The notes beneath the pieces were generated by a model. That model was not told the origin of the DNA. It ran no database searches and saw only the letters and a program-made list of their open reading frames with translations. From Citrobacter sp. FP75 (GTDB lineage: Bacteria; Pseudomonadota; Gammaproteobacteria; Enterobacterales; Enterobacteriaceae), in contig NZ_JAFDOE010000001.1 of NCBI RefSeq assembly GCF_018342065.1, forward strand, positions 930,001 through 994,000: DNA of 64,000 bases, in the 5' to 3' direction. The position numbers and the translations under genes were made by a program. Position 1 is the first letter of the stretch. Each line of letters starts with the position of its first letter. This document shows, piece after piece, positions 22,291 to 33,152 of this stretch.

Positions 22291-22734
22291 ATGAAGTACA
22301 AACAGCCTGTCTCGGTGTTAGTCGTAATTTATGCAAAGGACACCGGGAGAGTGCTGATGTTACAGCGACGCGACGATCCTGATTTCTGGCAGTCGGTCAC
22401 CGGCAGCCTTGAAGAAGGTGAAACCGCGTCGCAAGCCGCTATGCGCGAAGTAAAGGAAGAGGTCGCCATTGATGTTGCCCGCGAGCAACTGACCTTAATT
22501 GACTGTCAGCGCACGGTGGAGTTTGAGATTTTTAGCCATTTACGTCATCGCTACGCACCGGGAATCGAACGGAATACGGAATCCTGGTTTTGCCTGGCAC
22601 TCCCCTCGGAACGAGAGATCGTGTTCACTGAACATCTGACCTATCGTTGGGTCAATGCGACAGAAGCTGCGCAGTTAACCAAGTCGTGGAGTAACCGGCA
22701 GGCGATTGAAGAATTTGTAATTAACGTCGCCTGA
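22291..22734 (+). CDS. nudB: Dihydroneopterin triphosphate diphosphatase
   Basis: 147-residue Nudix hydrolase that removes pyrophosphate from dihydroneopterin triphosphate in folate synthesis. The Nudix box is at about residues 37-59 (GSLEEGE...REVKEEV), with Val in place of the last Gly, as in E. coli NudB. The start lies one base past the aspS stop, so translation is probably coupled. The N terminus is slightly shorter than the 150-residue E. coli form. Linkage to aspS and ruvC is conserved but has no evident metabolic reason. Confidence 0.95.
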   Translation: MKYKQPVSVLVVIYAKDTGRVLMLQRRDDPDFWQSVTGSLEEGETASQAAMREVKEEVAIDVAREQLTLIDCQRTVEFEIFSHLRHRYAPGIERNTESWFCLALPSEREIVFTEHLTYRWVNATEAAQLTKSWSNRQAIEEFVINVA

Positions 22735-22762
22735 GAAGGCGCGCTTTTTGGAGAGATTATTT

Positions 22763-23506
22763 ATGGCAGGTCATAGTAAATGGGCCAATACCAGACATCG
22801 TAAAGCAGCGCAGGATGCTAAGCGTGGTAAAATTTTCACCAAAATCATTCGTGAACTGGTGACGGCAGCTAAGCTTGGCGGCGGCGATCCGGATGCGAAC
22901 CCGCGTCTGCGCGCAGCGGTTGATAAAGCACTGGCTAACAACATGACGCGTGACACCCTGAACCGTGCTATCGCACGTGGCGTGGGTGGTGACGATGATG
23001 CGAACATGGAAACCATCATTTATGAAGGTTACGGTCCTGGCGGTACAGCGGTCATGATTGAATGCCTGTCTGACAATCGTAACCGTACCGTTGCGGAAGT
23101 ACGCCATGCGTTCACCAAAACCGGTGGCAACCTGGGTACCGACGGTTCTGTTGCGTATCTGTTCAGCAAAAAAGGGGTTATCTCTTTTGAGCAGGGCGAC
23201 GAAGACACTATCATGGAAGCGGCGCTGGAAGCCGGTGCTGAAGATGTTGTGACCTATGACGACGGCGCGATTGACGTCTACACCGCGTGGGAAGAGATGG
23301 GCAAAGTGCGTGACGCACTGGAAGCTGCCGGTCTGAAAGCGGACAGCGCTGAAGTCACTATGATCCCATCCACCAAAGCGGACATGGATGCAGAAACGGC
23401 ACCAAAACTGATGCGTCTGATCGATATGCTTGAAGACTGCGATGACGTGCAGGAAGTTTACCACAACGGCGAAATCTCCGATGAGGTTGCAGCTACGTTA
23501 GAATGA
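22763..23506 (+). CDS. yebC: YebC/PmpR family protein (TACO1 family)
   Basis: 247-residue protein with the strongly conserved start [20 protein letters not shown]. The family has been described as DNA-binding regulator (PmpR) and, more recently, as a factor that helps ribosomes through difficult sequences such as polyproline; which applies here cannot be told. Start at 22763 uses GGAGAG at 22750-22755; an in-frame ATG five codons upstream is rejected. Acidic stretches (DCDDVQE) near the C terminus. Precedes ruvC by 34 bases. Confidence 0.95.
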   Translation: MAGHSKWANTRHRKAAQDAKRGKIFTKIIRELVTAAKLGGGDPDANPRLRAAVDKALANNMTRDTLNRAIARGVGGDDDANMETIIYEGYGPGGTAVMIECLSDNRNRTVAEVRHAFTKTGGNLGTDGSVAYLFSKKGVISFEQGDEDTIMEAALEAGAEDVVTYDDGAIDVYTAWEEMGKVRDALEAAGLKADSAEVTMIPSTKADMDAETAPKLMRLIDMLEDCDDVQEVYHNGEISDEVAATLE

Positions 23507-23540
23507 CGTGGTTGATCAATAAAATAACAGGAGATGCGTG

Positions 23541-24062
23541 ATGTCTATTATTCTCGGCATTGACCCGGGCTCGCGCATCACCGGTTATGGCGTGATTCGC
23601 CAGGTCGGTCGACAGTTGACCTATCTGGGCAGTGGATGCATTCGAACGAAAGTGGATGATTTACCGTCGCGCCTGAAGCTGATTTATGCAGGCGTATCGG
23701 AAATCATCACCCAGTTTCAGCCAGACTACTTTGCCATTGAGCAGGTGTTTATGGCGAAAAACGCCGATTCGGCGCTTAAGCTGGGGCAGGCGCGCGGCGT
23801 GGCGATTGTTGCCGCCGTCAACCAGGATCTTCCGGTGTTTGAATACGCCGCACGTCAGGTGAAACAGACCGTGGTGGGTATCGGTAGCGCGGAGAAAAGC
23901 CAGGTGCAGCACATGGTGCGCACGTTGCTAAAACTCCCGGCGAACCCGCAGGCGGATGCCGCGGATGCGCTGGCGATTGCTATTACCCACTGCCACGTCA
24001 GTCAGAACGCCATGCAAATGAGCGAATCGAGATTGAATCTGGCGCGAGGTCGATTACGTTAG
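23541..24062 (+). CDS. ruvC: Holliday junction endonuclease RuvC
   Basis: 173-residue homodimeric resolvase that cuts Holliday junctions after branch migration by RuvAB. RNase H-like fold with the acidic active site Asp7 (LGIDPGS), Glu66 (FAIEQVF) and, near the C terminus, [11 protein letters not shown] with Asp138 and Asp141. ATG at 23541 preferred over the GTG one codon earlier because it matches the usual length and has AGGAG seven bases upstream. The stop overlaps the convergent yebB stop by four bases. It is separated from ruvAB by yebB and two unknown genes. Confidence 0.97.
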   Translation: MSIILGIDPGSRITGYGVIRQVGRQLTYLGSGCIRTKVDDLPSRLKLIYAGVSEIITQFQPDYFAIEQVFMAKNADSALKLGQARGVAIVAAVNQDLPVFEYAARQVKQTVVGIGSAEKSQVQHMVRTLLKLPANPQADAADALAIAITHCHVSQNAMQMSESRLNLARGRLR

Positions 24063-24664
24063 TTTGATGCCTCGGTCTCTGAAGACTGAGGCGTTTCAAT
24101 TCCCTTTTCGTCAATCAGCTCTAAATTTGGATGATGCCACAAACTGGCTGGCGTCACCGTTTTCCGCTCCCAGGGAATAGAACCTAAAAACCACAGTTTC
24201 CAGAAGGTGAGCTTCGCACCGGGGTTGCTGTGCAGCAATTCTTCAAACGTCTCGACGTCGCCTATCGGAATACACAACGCTTCTTTGTAGATATCAAACA
24301 CAAATTTCGAACAGAACTGGCGTGATGACTCGTATTTAAATCCCGTGTGATAAAATTTATTTAGCCGGGCAGGAATCTGCTCCATGATCGCGAGTTTCTG
24401 TTCGACCGTCAGGCCGCCGCGCAGGCGACGAACGGCATAACGCTGTTCAGCGGAACGCTGAATAAACAGCGATAGCGTGGTGACGGTTGAAAGAGGGACG
24501 CGGCTTTCAGCCACCAGATAGTCTTCGCCGTTGTGGCCGATAATTATGCCAACATGGTTGCTCCAGCATTGTGATGCGGTTGAGATCTGGCCGAAAAGCG
24601 CAGCACCTATACAGGTAAAGACAATATCTCCGGTTTCATATTGCGTTGAATAATGTTTTTTCAT
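24059..24664 (-). CDS. yebB: YebB, permuted NlpC/P60 (YiiX-like) family protein
   Basis: 201-residue protein with the circularly permuted papain-like arrangement of the YiiX/YebB/LRAT group: His37 (WSNHVGI) comes before Cys118 (RQFCSKFV). No signal peptide. Function unknown; relatives act as amidases, acyltransferases or peptidases. Transcribed leftward, converging on ruvC with a four-base overlap of the stop codons. Same length class as E. coli YebB (about 200). Confidence 0.9.
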   Translation of the reverse strand: MKKHYSTQYETGDIVFTCIGAALFGQISTASQCWSNHVGIIIGHNGEDYLVAESRVPLSTVTTLSLFIQRSAEQRYAVRRLRGGLTVEQKLAIMEQIPARLNKFYHTGFKYESSRQFCSKFVFDIYKEALCIPIGDVETFEELLHSNPGAKLTFWKLWFLGSIPWERKTVTPASLWHHPNLELIDEKGIETPQSSETEASN

Positions 24665-24767
24665 GCCCTCGTTCCATAGTGATTTTCTGAAATGACGCCC
24701 TTTATTTTACGCTGTTAGATAATTAGCATTATATTCGTGCCATGACAAGGAATGGGTTATTGATAAA

Positions 24768-24796
24768 TTATCTTGACGAATGCTGTTGTCTATAAT
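24768..24796 (+). promoter_or_regulatory. Possible promoter for the unknown gene at 24868
   Basis: TATAAT at 24791-24796 is a perfect -10; the hexamer at 24768-24773 (TTATCT) is a poor -35 at 17 bases. The better -35-like TTGACG at 24773-24778 is too close (12 bases). Surrounding DNA is AT-rich, so chance matches are likely. Confidence 0.35.
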
Positions 24797-24867
24797 CATT
24801 TGAGATATTAATGTGTTTCTTACAGCGTTAAAAATAAGAGCGCTTAATTTTATCAGAAGGAAGGGGA

Positions 24868-25563
24868 ATGGAAGGTAAACAGTCGCAGGGAAGACGAAAA
24901 CTATTCTATCCGCCTTATGTATGTATTTGCATCAGCATGCATTTGTTTCTGAGCTTATGTTATTGTCTGGTTGTTGATATAACGGAGGCTAATGCAATCG
25001 TTTTTTTATTGAAGCCAGGCACTATTTCGCTGTTCTTTTTATTTATCCCTATCAAGGCGCGAAGTGTCAGAATGCTGGTGGTGTTTGTCTCGATTGTTAT
25101 CACTTTTGTCTTTAATCAATGGCCCCTGGCTACAGGAAATAAAACCTTAGTTTTGTGTGTGCAGGTCGCATGGTTTATCGCATGCTGGTCCATAACGGCG
25201 GCAAATAAATCAGGCTGGCTGATGATGAGCGTAGCGTTATTTTTGCTCTGCAATTGGGGTGTAATCAGGCAGGAGCGGATAAAACAACAGTTTAACGCTG
25301 CTGATATTTATATTGTTAATGATGGAGTAAGTTGTGGCGCAAACGGTCACTGTTTCCAGTATATTGCGGCACAAGGTTATGGCTTGACGGCGAAACGACA
25401 GACGATTTTTAGTAGTGAAGATTATGTGAATATTTATTACAGCTACCCAGAAGGTGTTCCTGCTGTAAATTTTGATGGAATGAACGGCGACTTTTCACAA
25501 TATTTGCTATGTCATGGTCGTTTAACGCATGTTGAGCATAATAGCATGGCGGTATGCAATTGA
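24868..25563 (+). CDS. Unknown membrane protein with C-terminal extracytoplasmic domain
   Basis: 231 residues; I do not recognise a family. The first 135 residues hold four strongly hydrophobic segments (about 18-37, 45-62, 66-84, 92-130), and the rest is a soluble domain, probably periplasmic, with four cysteines (Cys155, Cys161 and two near the end) that could form disulfides. A strong AAGGAAGGGG ribosome site lies just before the ATG. The gene is visibly AT-richer than ruvC or ruvA, sits between yebB and ruvA where E. coli has nothing comparable, and is followed by a second membrane-protein gene. Real gene likely; function unknown. Confidence 0.7.
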   Translation: MEGKQSQGRRKLFYPPYVCICISMHLFLSLCYCLVVDITEANAIVFLLKPGTISLFFLFIPIKARSVRMLVVFVSIVITFVFNQWPLATGNKTLVLCVQVAWFIACWSITAANKSGWLMMSVALFLLCNWGVIRQERIKQQFNAADIYIVNDGVSCGANGHCFQYIAAQGYGLTAKRQTIFSSEDYVNIYYSYPEGVPAVNFDGMNGDFSQYLLCHGRLTHVEHNSMAVCN

Positions 25564-25683
25564 ATTCAGCAAGCTTAAACCGTGTTGTCCGTAACGTTAT
25601 TATTCAATATGCCAGGTTATACTGGTATTGTTGTAATAATATTGGCTTCTGATTAATCAGCATAAATGGTTAGGGGGCTGCTG

Positions 25684-26346
25684 GTGAATATGCGTAAACT
25701 AATGGCCATGAAACATAGATTGTGGATAGTACCGATCATTTTCAGTGGCTATGTTTTGTTCACCGATTATGGCTATTATCATAACAGCGTTCGTGATAGC
25801 GGGCTCGTTTCCGCCGTTCATTACGTTAGCACCGCTGAGCGCAAGATGAACGGTGATTGTCATTTAGCGCGAGATACGTGTGCGGGCTTCTATTCGTACG
25901 ACGCGACCTGGCAGCAAGGAGATCAATCTTACGTTTTTCATACCGACAGAGAACTAAACCCGCCAGCAAGGGTGATGTGCGTGCAATTTGTCCAGAACGA
26001 TCCAAGCGTAGCCAAACTCTGCCATCATCTCTTTTTCAATGCCAGCTTTGTACTTTATTTAATCGCTATCTGGTCAATCGCCGCTTTTATGAGTCTGACG
26101 CTCTTTGTCCACCATAAACTGCATCCCCGCCTGCCGGTGCTGGAGACCTGGCGTATTATTAATCGCCTTCATCAACGGTTACTGGAAACGCAGGATCGGG
26201 AAGAGGCGCTACGATTTATCGGTAGAGGTTATCGAATTTGCCATACGACGCGCGGGCAGGAGGTTATCCGGGTGGGGCGAAAGAAAGTCGATAATCATTA
26301 TACGGTATATTTTGTTCGTGCCAGCAACGGTACCCGCAGGCGATAA
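25684..26346 (+). CDS. Unknown membrane protein, two helices with a periplasmic loop
   Basis: 220 residues from the GTG at 25684, chosen because AGGGGG lies six bases upstream; ATG codons at 25666 and 25690 are alternatives. One helix near residues 12-28, a hydrophilic loop of about 95 residues with four cysteines (probably periplasmic), a second helix near 128-150, then a basic cytoplasmic tail of about 70 residues ending in RRR. No family recognised. Together with the preceding gene it looks like a two-gene insert; both proteins share a membrane anchor plus Cys-containing outer domain, though I see no direct sequence similarity between them. Confidence 0.65.
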   Translation: MNMRKLMAMKHRLWIVPIIFSGYVLFTDYGYYHNSVRDSGLVSAVHYVSTAERKMNGDCHLARDTCAGFYSYDATWQQGDQSYVFHTDRELNPPARVMCVQFVQNDPSVAKLCHHLFFNASFVLYLIAIWSIAAFMSLTLFVHHKLHPRLPVLETWRIINRLHQRLLETQDREEALRFIGRGYRICHTTRGQEVIRVGRKKVDNHYTVYFVRASNGTRRR

Positions 26347-26379
26347 AGCGCCTGGCAAATCGCTAAAGACGTTTTTCAT

Positions 26380-26395
26380 CTGGATATTTATCCAG
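26380..26395. promoter_or_regulatory. LexA (SOS) operator of ruvAB
   Basis: CTGGATATTTATCCAG is a perfect palindrome at its ends and differs at one base from the E. coli ruvA SOS box as I recall it (CTGGATATCTATCCAG). It lies 54 bases before ruvA, so ruvAB should be induced by DNA damage. Confidence 0.9.
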
Positions 26396-26448
26396 CCTTT
26401 TTTTATTATAGAACATTACTCTTTCAGCCCTTAACGCAGGAGCGTCAC

Positions 26449-27060
26449 GTGATAGGCAGACTCAGAGGCATCATTATTGAAAAACAACCCCCGCTGGTCC
26501 TTCTGGAAACAGGCGGGGTAGGCTATGAAGTCCATATGCCGATGACCTGTTTCTACGAGTTGCCGGAAGCCGGGCAGGAAGCGATTATCTTCACCCATTT
26601 TGTGGTGCGTGAAGACGCGCAGTTGCTGTATGGCTTCAACAACAAGCAAGAACGCACGCTGTTTAAAGAGCTGATTAAAACCAACGGCGTCGGGCCAAAA
26701 CTGGCGCTGGCGATCCTCTCTGGTATGTCTGCACAGCAGTTCGTTAATGCCGTTGAACGCGAAGAGCTTGGCGCACTGGTTAAATTACCTGGCATTGGTA
26801 AGAAAACCGCTGAGCGTTTGATTGTCGAAATGAAAGACCGCTTTAAAGGACTGCATGGCGATTTGTTTACGCCAGCGACCGATCTGGTGCTGACGTCTCC
26901 GACAAGTCCATCAACGGACGATGCCGAGCAGGAAGCCGTTGCTGCGCTGGTGGCGCTGGGCTATAAACCACAGGAAGCCAGCCGTATGGTGAGCAAAATA
27001 GCCCGCCCTGATGCCAGCAGTGAAACCCTGATTCGTGAAGCGCTCCGCGCTGCATTGTGA
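26449..27060 (+). CDS. ruvA: Holliday junction branch migration protein RuvA
   Basis: 203-residue tetrameric junction-binding protein that loads RuvB. N-terminal OB domain ([12 protein letters not shown]...), two helix-hairpin-helix motifs ([15 protein letters not shown] about 72-86; [19 protein letters not shown] about 106-124), and the flexible C-terminal domain that regulates RuvB. GTG start at 26449 with AGGAG a few bases upstream. Under the LexA box and followed by ruvB after nine bases. Confidence 0.97.
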   Translation: MIGRLRGIIIEKQPPLVLLETGGVGYEVHMPMTCFYELPEAGQEAIIFTHFVVREDAQLLYGFNNKQERTLFKELIKTNGVGPKLALAILSGMSAQQFVNAVEREELGALVKLPGIGKKTAERLIVEMKDRFKGLHGDLFTPATDLVLTSPTSPSTDDAEQEAVAALVALGYKPQEASRMVSKIARPDASSETLIREALRAAL

Positions 27061-27065
27061 GGTAA

Positions 27066-28079
<1,014 letters not shown>

Positions 28080-28082
28080 TGT

Positions 28083-28150
28083 CCGATGGCGCTTCGTTTG
28101 TCAGACCTACTCGATTTTGTAGGCCCGGTCTTACAGAAGCGCCACCGGGC
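28083..28150. repeat. Two facing REP palindromes (BIME-like)
   Basis: Two REP-type arms, about 28083-28110 and 28119-28150, carry GATGGCGCTTC...GACCTAC and the mirror GTAGGCCCGGTC...GAAGCGCCACCGGGC. They lie between the convergent ruvB and znuB stops, a typical place for such elements, and probably protect both transcripts. Confidence 0.75.
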
Positions 28151-28159
28151 AATAAATGC

Positions 28160-28945
28160 TTAACTTGCCTGCTTCTTCATCATGCTGAAGATAAACAGTA
28201 ACGCGGCACACAGCACCACTGATGGCCCCGCTGGTGTATCATAAAATGCTGAAAACGTCAGGCCGCCTGTCACCGCTATCATTCCCACGCCCACGGCTAC
28301 ACCGGCCATCTGCTCTGGCGTACGCGCGAAACGGCGTGCGGTGGCAGCAGGAATAATCAGCAGTGACGTGATAATCAGCGCCCCGACAAACTTCATCGCC
28401 ACACCAATGGTTAACGCCGTGACAAGCATCAGCAACAGCTTCACGCGCTGCAACTTCACGCCATCGACAAACGCCAGATCCGGACTTATGGTCATCGACA
28501 ACAGATTGCGCCATTGCCAGAAGAGAATAGCCAGCACAATGACGACGCCAATGGCGATGAAAATCAGATCTTCCGGCGTAACCGCGAGCAAATCGCCAAA
28601 CAGGTAGGCCATGAGATCCACACGAATATTGGACATCAGGCTGACAACCACCAGACCCAGCGACAGGGCGCTGTGCGCCATAATACCGAGTAAGGTGTCT
28701 ATTGCGAGGTGAGGGCGCTTTTCCAGCCACACCAGACCTGCTGCCAGCATCAGGGTGACGGCGATAACCGCATAGAAAGGGTTTACATCTAACAGCAGAC
28801 CAAAGGCCACGCCCAACAGTGACGCGTGCGCCAACGTGTCGCCAAAATAAGACATACGACGCCAGACCACAAACGAACCCAGCGGGCCAGCGGCGCAGGC
28901 CAGCATGATCCCGGCTAACCAACCGGGTAATAACAATTCAATCAT
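28160..28945 (-). CDS. znuB: Zinc ABC transporter permease ZnuB
   Basis: 261-residue integral membrane subunit of the high-affinity zinc importer ZnuABC. ABC-3 family; about seven to eight helices. Begins [20 protein letters not shown] and contains the conserved [14 protein letters not shown] segment (about 34-47) that contacts the ATPase. Start overlaps znuC by four bases. Transcribed leftward from the bidirectional znuA/znuC promoter region under Zur control. Confidence 0.97.
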   Translation of the reverse strand: MIELLLPGWLAGIMLACAAGPLGSFVVWRRMSYFGDTLAHASLLGVAFGLLLDVNPFYAVIAVTLMLAAGLVWLEKRPHLAIDTLLGIMAHSALSLGLVVVSLMSNIRVDLMAYLFGDLLAVTPEDLIFIAIGVVIVLAILFWQWRNLLSMTISPDLAFVDGVKLQRVKLLLMLVTALTIGVAMKFVGALIITSLLIIPAATARRFARTPEQMAGVAVGVGMIAVTGGLTFSAFYDTPAGPSVVLCAALLFIFSMMKKQAS

Positions 28946-29697
28946 GAGTGACCATTTCCCCGGCGTAATACGATGCGACCCTGTAAATCGTGGCGATGAT
29001 TATGATTGTGGCGGTATATTCCGAGCTGTTCGGCACCGCGTTGCCCGAACATGGAGATGAATTCCGGGTGCATAGAAACCACTTCCGGCGTGCCGGAGCA
29101 GCAAATATGGTGGTTGAGGCACAGCACTTCGTCGGTCTTTGCCATTACCAGATGCAGGTCATGGGAGACCATCAGCACGGCGCAATCCAGCTCACGTCGC
29201 AGCTGGTCGATGAGGTCATACAGTGCAACCTGGCCATTGACATCTACGCCCTGAGTGGGCTCATCCAGTACCAGCAACTGTGGTCGATTCAGCAATGCGC
29301 GGGCCAGCAGGACACGCTGGGTTTCCCCTCCGGACAGTTTCTGCATCGGCGCGTCCATCAGGTGTCCGGCCTGAACACGCTTGAGCGCCGGGAGAATATC
29401 GTCTTTCTTTGTACCCGGGCGTAAGCGTAAAAAACGGCTGACAGTCAGAGGCAGCGTGGTATCAAGATACAGTTTTTGCGGGACATAGCCTATCCGCAAC
29501 TGCCCGTTACGCTTGATAACGCCTTCATCTGCTGCTACCAGCCCGAGGACAACGCGCACCAGCGTAGACTTCCCGGCACCGTTCGGACCGAGAAGCGTTA
29601 AAATTTTGCCGGGTCGTAGTTCAAGCGAAACGTCAGAAAGGACGCGGCGTTGACCATAAGAGACCGAGACATTTTCCAGTGAAACCAAAGTCGTCAT
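28942..29697 (-). CDS. znuC: Zinc ABC transporter ATP-binding protein ZnuC
   Basis: 251-residue ATPase. Walker [10 protein letters not shown] (about 37-45), ABC signature LSGGETQR (about 120-127), Walker [13 protein letters not shown], and the H-loop VSHDLH. The C-terminal tail carries many histidines (HNHNHRHD), typical of ZnuC and possibly a zinc sensor. First gene of znuCB, divergent from znuA across 78 bases that contain the Zur box. Confidence 0.97.
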   Translation of the reverse strand: MTTLVSLENVSVSYGQRRVLSDVSLELRPGKILTLLGPNGAGKSTLVRVVLGLVAADEGVIKRNGQLRIGYVPQKLYLDTTLPLTVSRFLRLRPGTKKDDILPALKRVQAGHLMDAPMQKLSGGETQRVLLARALLNRPQLLVLDEPTQGVDVNGQVALYDLIDQLRRELDCAVLMVSHDLHLVMAKTDEVLCLNHHICCSGTPEVVSMHPEFISMFGQRGAEQLGIYRHNHNHRHDLQGRIVLRRGNGHS

Positions 29698-29723
29698 ATC
29701 AATTTTAGTCTTGCAGAAGTTAT

Positions 29724-29746
29724 AGAATGTTATAATATCACATTCC
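29724..29746. promoter_or_regulatory. Zur operator between znuC and znuA
   Basis: AGAATGTTATAATATCACATTCC matches the enterobacterial Zur palindrome (GAAATGTTATANTATAACATTTC type) with the central TGTTATAATATCACA intact. It covers the -10-like TATAAT and would shut both promoters when zinc is plentiful. Confidence 0.9.
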
Positions 29747-29775
29747 TCACATTCATTACGATGATTGGTCGCATT

Positions 29776-30720
29776 ATGTTACATAAAAATACGCTTCTTT
29801 TCGCAGCATTATCCGCTGCTCTTTGGGGGAGTGCAACACAGGTGGCAAATGCTGCCGTGGTTGCCTCACTTAAGCCGCTAGGTTTTATTGCTTCGGCGAT
29901 TGCCGATGGTGTCACGGATACCGAAGTTCTACTGCCTGACGGTGCATCTGAACATGATTACTCACTGCGTCCGTCTGACGTAAAACGCTTACAGGGCGCG
30001 GACTTAGTCGTTTGGATAGGTCCTGAGATGGAAGCGTTTATGGAAAAATCTGTCAAGAATATTCCTAATGCGAAGCAGGTAACGATTGCGCAGCTCAATG
30101 ACGTGAAACCGTTGCTCATGAAAGGGGCTGACGACGACGATGACGATCATGGACACAATGATGCCCAGGGTGAAAAAAGTGACGAACATCACCATCACGG
30201 CGACTACAACATGCATCTTTGGCTCTCCCCAGAGATAGCGCGGGCTACAGCGGTTGCAATCCATGAAAAATTAGTGGAACTTATGCCGCAAAGTCGAGCC
30301 AAACTTGACGCCAACCTGAAGGATTTTGAGGCACAATTAGCCGCAACCGATAAGCAGGTAGGTAACGAGCTCGCGCCGCTCAAGGGGAAAGGTTACTTCG
30401 TTTTTCATGACGCCTACGGCTACTACGAAAAACACTACGGACTAACACCGCTTGGTCACTTTACCGTGAACCCTGAGATTCAACCTGGTGCGCAGCGTTT
30501 ACATGAAATAAGAACACAGTTGGTTGAGCAAAAAGCAACCTGCGTTTTTGCTGAGCCACAGTTCAGGCCAGCGGTCGTTGAAGCCGTTGCGAGAGGGACA
30601 TCCGTTCGAATGGGAACGTTGGATCCACTCGGAACAAACATCAAACTGGGTAAAACAAGCTATTCAGCGTTTCTGAACCAATTAGCCAACCAGTATGCGA
30701 GCTGCCTGAAAGGAGATTAA
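29776..30720 (+). CDS. znuA: Zinc ABC transporter substrate-binding protein ZnuA
   Basis: 314-residue periplasmic zinc-binding protein. Signal peptide of about 26 residues ending in NAA. Zinc ligands expected from the family are the first-domain His in ASEHDYSL, then NMHLWLSP and [11 protein letters not shown] charged loop rich in Asp and His (about residues 118-145, DDDDDDHGH...EHHHHGD) is present, as in E. coli. ATG at 29776 matches the mature-protein alignment; an ATG five codons earlier is possible. mepM follows after 15 bases. Confidence 0.96.
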   Translation: MLHKNTLLFAALSAALWGSATQVANAAVVASLKPLGFIASAIADGVTDTEVLLPDGASEHDYSLRPSDVKRLQGADLVVWIGPEMEAFMEKSVKNIPNAKQVTIAQLNDVKPLLMKGADDDDDDHGHNDAQGEKSDEHHHHGDYNMHLWLSPEIARATAVAIHEKLVELMPQSRAKLDANLKDFEAQLAATDKQVGNELAPLKGKGYFVFHDAYGYYEKHYGLTPLGHFTVNPEIQPGAQRLHEIRTQLVEQKATCVFAEPQFRPAVVEAVARGTSVRMGTLDPLGTNIKLGKTSYSAFLNQLANQYASCLKGD

Positions 30721-30735
30721 TGAGGAAGTGAATAC

Positions 30736-32055
30736 GTGCAACAGATAGCCCGCTCTGTCGCCCTGGCATTTAATAATCTGCCACGACCCCATCGCGTTAT
30801 GTTGGGGTCGCTTACTGTTCTTACCCTGGCCGTCGCCGTCTGGCGGCCTTATGTTTATCATCCCGATTCTGCACCGATTGTCAAAACCATCGAGCTCGAA
30901 AAAAGCGAGATTCGCTCGCTGTTGCCTGAGGCCAGTGAACCTATCGATCAGGCTGCTCAGGAAGATGAAGCTATCCCTCAGGATGAACTGGATGACAAAA
31001 CCTCAGGAGAGGCCGGTGTTCACGAATATGTTGTCTCTACCGGCGATACGCTGAGCAGCATCCTGAATCAGTACGGTATCGACATGGGCGATATCAGCAA
31101 GCTTGCTGCCTCGGATAAAGAGTTGCGTAACCTGAAAATTGGTCAGCAGCTTTCCTGGACGCTGACTTCAGACGGCGATTTGCAGCGCCTGACCTGGGAA
31201 GTTTCTCGTCGTGAAACCCGTACGTACGATCGCACCGCGACGGGTTTCAAAATGAGTAGTGAAATGCAGCAAGGTGACTGGGTTAACAGCCGTATCAACG
31301 GCACGGTGGGCGGCAGTTTCGTCGCCAGTGCAAAAGAGGCGGGATTGACCAGTTCTGAAATCAGCGCGGTGATTAAGGCTATGCAGTGGCAGATGGACTT
31401 CCGCAAACTGAAAAAAGGCGATGAGTTTTCGGTGCTGATGTCGCGCGAGATGTTAGATGGCAAACGTGAGCAAAGCCAACTGCTGGGTGTTCGCTTACGC
31501 TCTGAGGGCAAAGACTATTACGCCATTCGTGCGGAAGACGGTAAGTTCTATGACCGCAACGGTACCGGGTTGGCGAAAGGCTTTATGCGTTTCCCGACCG
31601 CGAAACAGTTCCGTATCTCGTCTAACTTTAACCCGCGTCGTCTGAATCCAGTTACCGGACGCGTTGCGCCGCACAAAGGCGTCGACTTTGCGATGCCGCA
31701 GGGGACGCCGGTGCTGTCGGTGGGTGATGGCGAAGTGGTCGTCGCGAAGCGTAGCGGCGCTGCGGGTTACTATGTCGCAGTTCGTCATGGTCGTACCTAC
31801 ACCACCCGTTATATGCACCTGCGTAAGCTGTTAGTCAAACCAGGGCAAAAAGTGAAACGTGGCGATCGTATCGCGCTGTCAGGCAATACCGGGCGTTCAA
31901 CCGGCCCACACCTGCACTATGAAGTATGGGTGAACCAGCAGGCCGTGAACCCGTTAACGGCGAAACTGCCGCGTACGGAAGGGCTGACCGGTTCGGATCG
32001 TACCGACTACCTGGCGCAGGTTAAAGAGGTACTTCCTCAGTTGCGCTTCGACTAA
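30736..32055 (+). CDS. mepM: Murein DD-endopeptidase MepM
   Basis: 439-residue peptidoglycan hydrolase that cuts D-Ala-mDAP crosslinks so new strands can be inserted. One N-terminal membrane anchor (about 21-38), a LysM module (about 95-140, YVVSTGDTLSSILNQYG), and a C-terminal M23 domain with zinc ligands in HKGVDFAMP and HLHYEVW. GTG start at 30736 gives the length of the E. coli protein, with GAGGAAG upstream. It shares the znuA transcript direction and ends at a terminator before lpxM. Confidence 0.96.
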   Translation: MQQIARSVALAFNNLPRPHRVMLGSLTVLTLAVAVWRPYVYHPDSAPIVKTIELEKSEIRSLLPEASEPIDQAAQEDEAIPQDELDDKTSGEAGVHEYVVSTGDTLSSILNQYGIDMGDISKLAASDKELRNLKIGQQLSWTLTSDGDLQRLTWEVSRRETRTYDRTATGFKMSSEMQQGDWVNSRINGTVGGSFVASAKEAGLTSSEISAVIKAMQWQMDFRKLKKGDEFSVLMSREMLDGKREQSQLLGVRLRSEGKDYYAIRAEDGKFYDRNGTGLAKGFMRFPTAKQFRISSNFNPRRLNPVTGRVAPHKGVDFAMPQGTPVLSVGDGEVVVAKRSGAAGYYVAVRHGRTYTTRYMHLRKLLVKPGQKVKRGDRIALSGNTGRSTGPHLHYEVWVNQQAVNPLTAKLPRTEGLTGSDRTDYLAQVKEVLPQLRFD

Positions 32056-32070
32056 TCAACATCCAGACAG

Positions 32071-32101
32071 AGCCGGTACGTTATGCGTGCCGGCTTTTTT
32101 A
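32071..32101 (+). terminator. Terminator after mepM
   Basis: AGCCGGTACG (32071-32080) pairs with CGTGCCGGCT (32086-32095) across a 5-base loop and is followed by a T run. Confidence 0.93.
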
Positions 32102-32174
32102 TTTTGTACGGGGCACGACGCGCCGCTACACTATCAGCAGATTTACTTTTCGCGGTACCAGACACTGGAAGAGC

Positions 32175-33146
32175 ATGGAAACGAAAAAAAAGAATATTGA
32201 GTACATCCCTGAGTTTCATAAGTCATTCCGCCACCCGCGCTACTGGGGCGCCTGGCTGGGTGTGGCTGCGATAGCAGGGATTGCGTTAACGCCCGCATCT
32301 TTTCGCGATCCTGTGCTGGCGAAACTAGGACGTCTTGTCGGAAGATTAGGAAAGAGTTCGCGCCGCAGAGCGCTGATCAACTTATCCCTGTGCTTTCCTG
32401 AGCGCAGCGAAGCCGAGCGTGAGACTATCGTTGATGAGATGTTTGCGACCGCGCCTCAGGCAATGGTAATGATGGCAGAGCTTGCGTTACGTGGCCCGGA
32501 GAAAATCCAAAACCGGGTGGACTGGCAAGGTCTGGAAATCATTGAAGAGATGCGTCGTAACGAAGAAAAAGTGATTTTTCTGGTTCCGCACGGCTGGGGG
32601 GTAGATATTCCGGCTATGCTGATGGCCTCTCAGGGTCAGAAAATGGCCGCGATGTTCCACAACCAGGGCAATCCTGTTTTTGATTATGTCTGGAACACGG
32701 TGCGCCGTCGTTTCGGCGGTCGTTTGCATGCGCGAAATGATGGCATCAAACCCTTTATTCAGTCCGTGCGCCAGGGCTATTGGGGATACTACTTGCCGGA
32801 TCAGGACCATGGGCCTGAACACAGCGAGTTTGTCGATTTTTTTGCCACCTACAAAGCAACATTACCGGCGATTGGCCGCTTGATGAAGGTGTGTCATGCG
32901 CGTGTTGTCCCGCTGTTCCCGGTTTATGATGGTAAAACGCATCGCCTGACGATTCAGGTTCGCCCGCCGATGGACGATATCCTGACCGCTGATGACCACA
33001 CCATTGCCAGACGCATGAATGAAGAAGTGGAGATTTTTGTTGCGCCGCACCTCGAGCAGTACACCTGGATTTTGAAGCTGCTTAAGACCCGCAAACCCGG
33101 CGAAATTGAGCCGTATAAACGAAAAGATCTCTACCCGAAGAAATAA
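32175..33146 (+). CDS. lpxM: Lipid A biosynthesis myristoyltransferase LpxM
   Basis: 323-residue inner-membrane acyltransferase that adds the last secondary acyl chain (myristate) to lipid A. One N-terminal membrane segment (about 25-42), and the lysophospholipid acyltransferase HX4D motif at His139...Asp144 (HGWGVD). Length equals E. coli LpxM (MsbB). Single gene between the mepM terminator and a bidirectional terminator shared with pykA. Confidence 0.96.
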   Translation: METKKKNIEYIPEFHKSFRHPRYWGAWLGVAAIAGIALTPASFRDPVLAKLGRLVGRLGKSSRRRALINLSLCFPERSEAERETIVDEMFATAPQAMVMMAELALRGPEKIQNRVDWQGLEIIEEMRRNEEKVIFLVPHGWGVDIPAMLMASQGQKMAAMFHNQGNPVFDYVWNTVRRRFGGRLHARNDGIKPFIQSVRQGYWGYYLPDQDHGPEHSEFVDFFATYKATLPAIGRLMKVCHARVVPLFPVYDGKTHRLTIQVRPPMDDILTADDHTIARRMNEEVEIFVAPHLEQYTWILKLLKTRKPGEIEPYKRKDLYPKK

Positions 33147-33152
33147 AAAAAA

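Noticed and set aside
24665-26448. Prophage or insertion-sequence remnant at the ruvC-ruvA insert
   Set aside because: No transposase, integrase or terminal repeats seen; only two membrane-protein genes.
30125-30210. Asp/His-coding repeat in znuA as an error or expansion
   Set aside because: A charged His-rich loop is normal for ZnuA of enteric bacteria.
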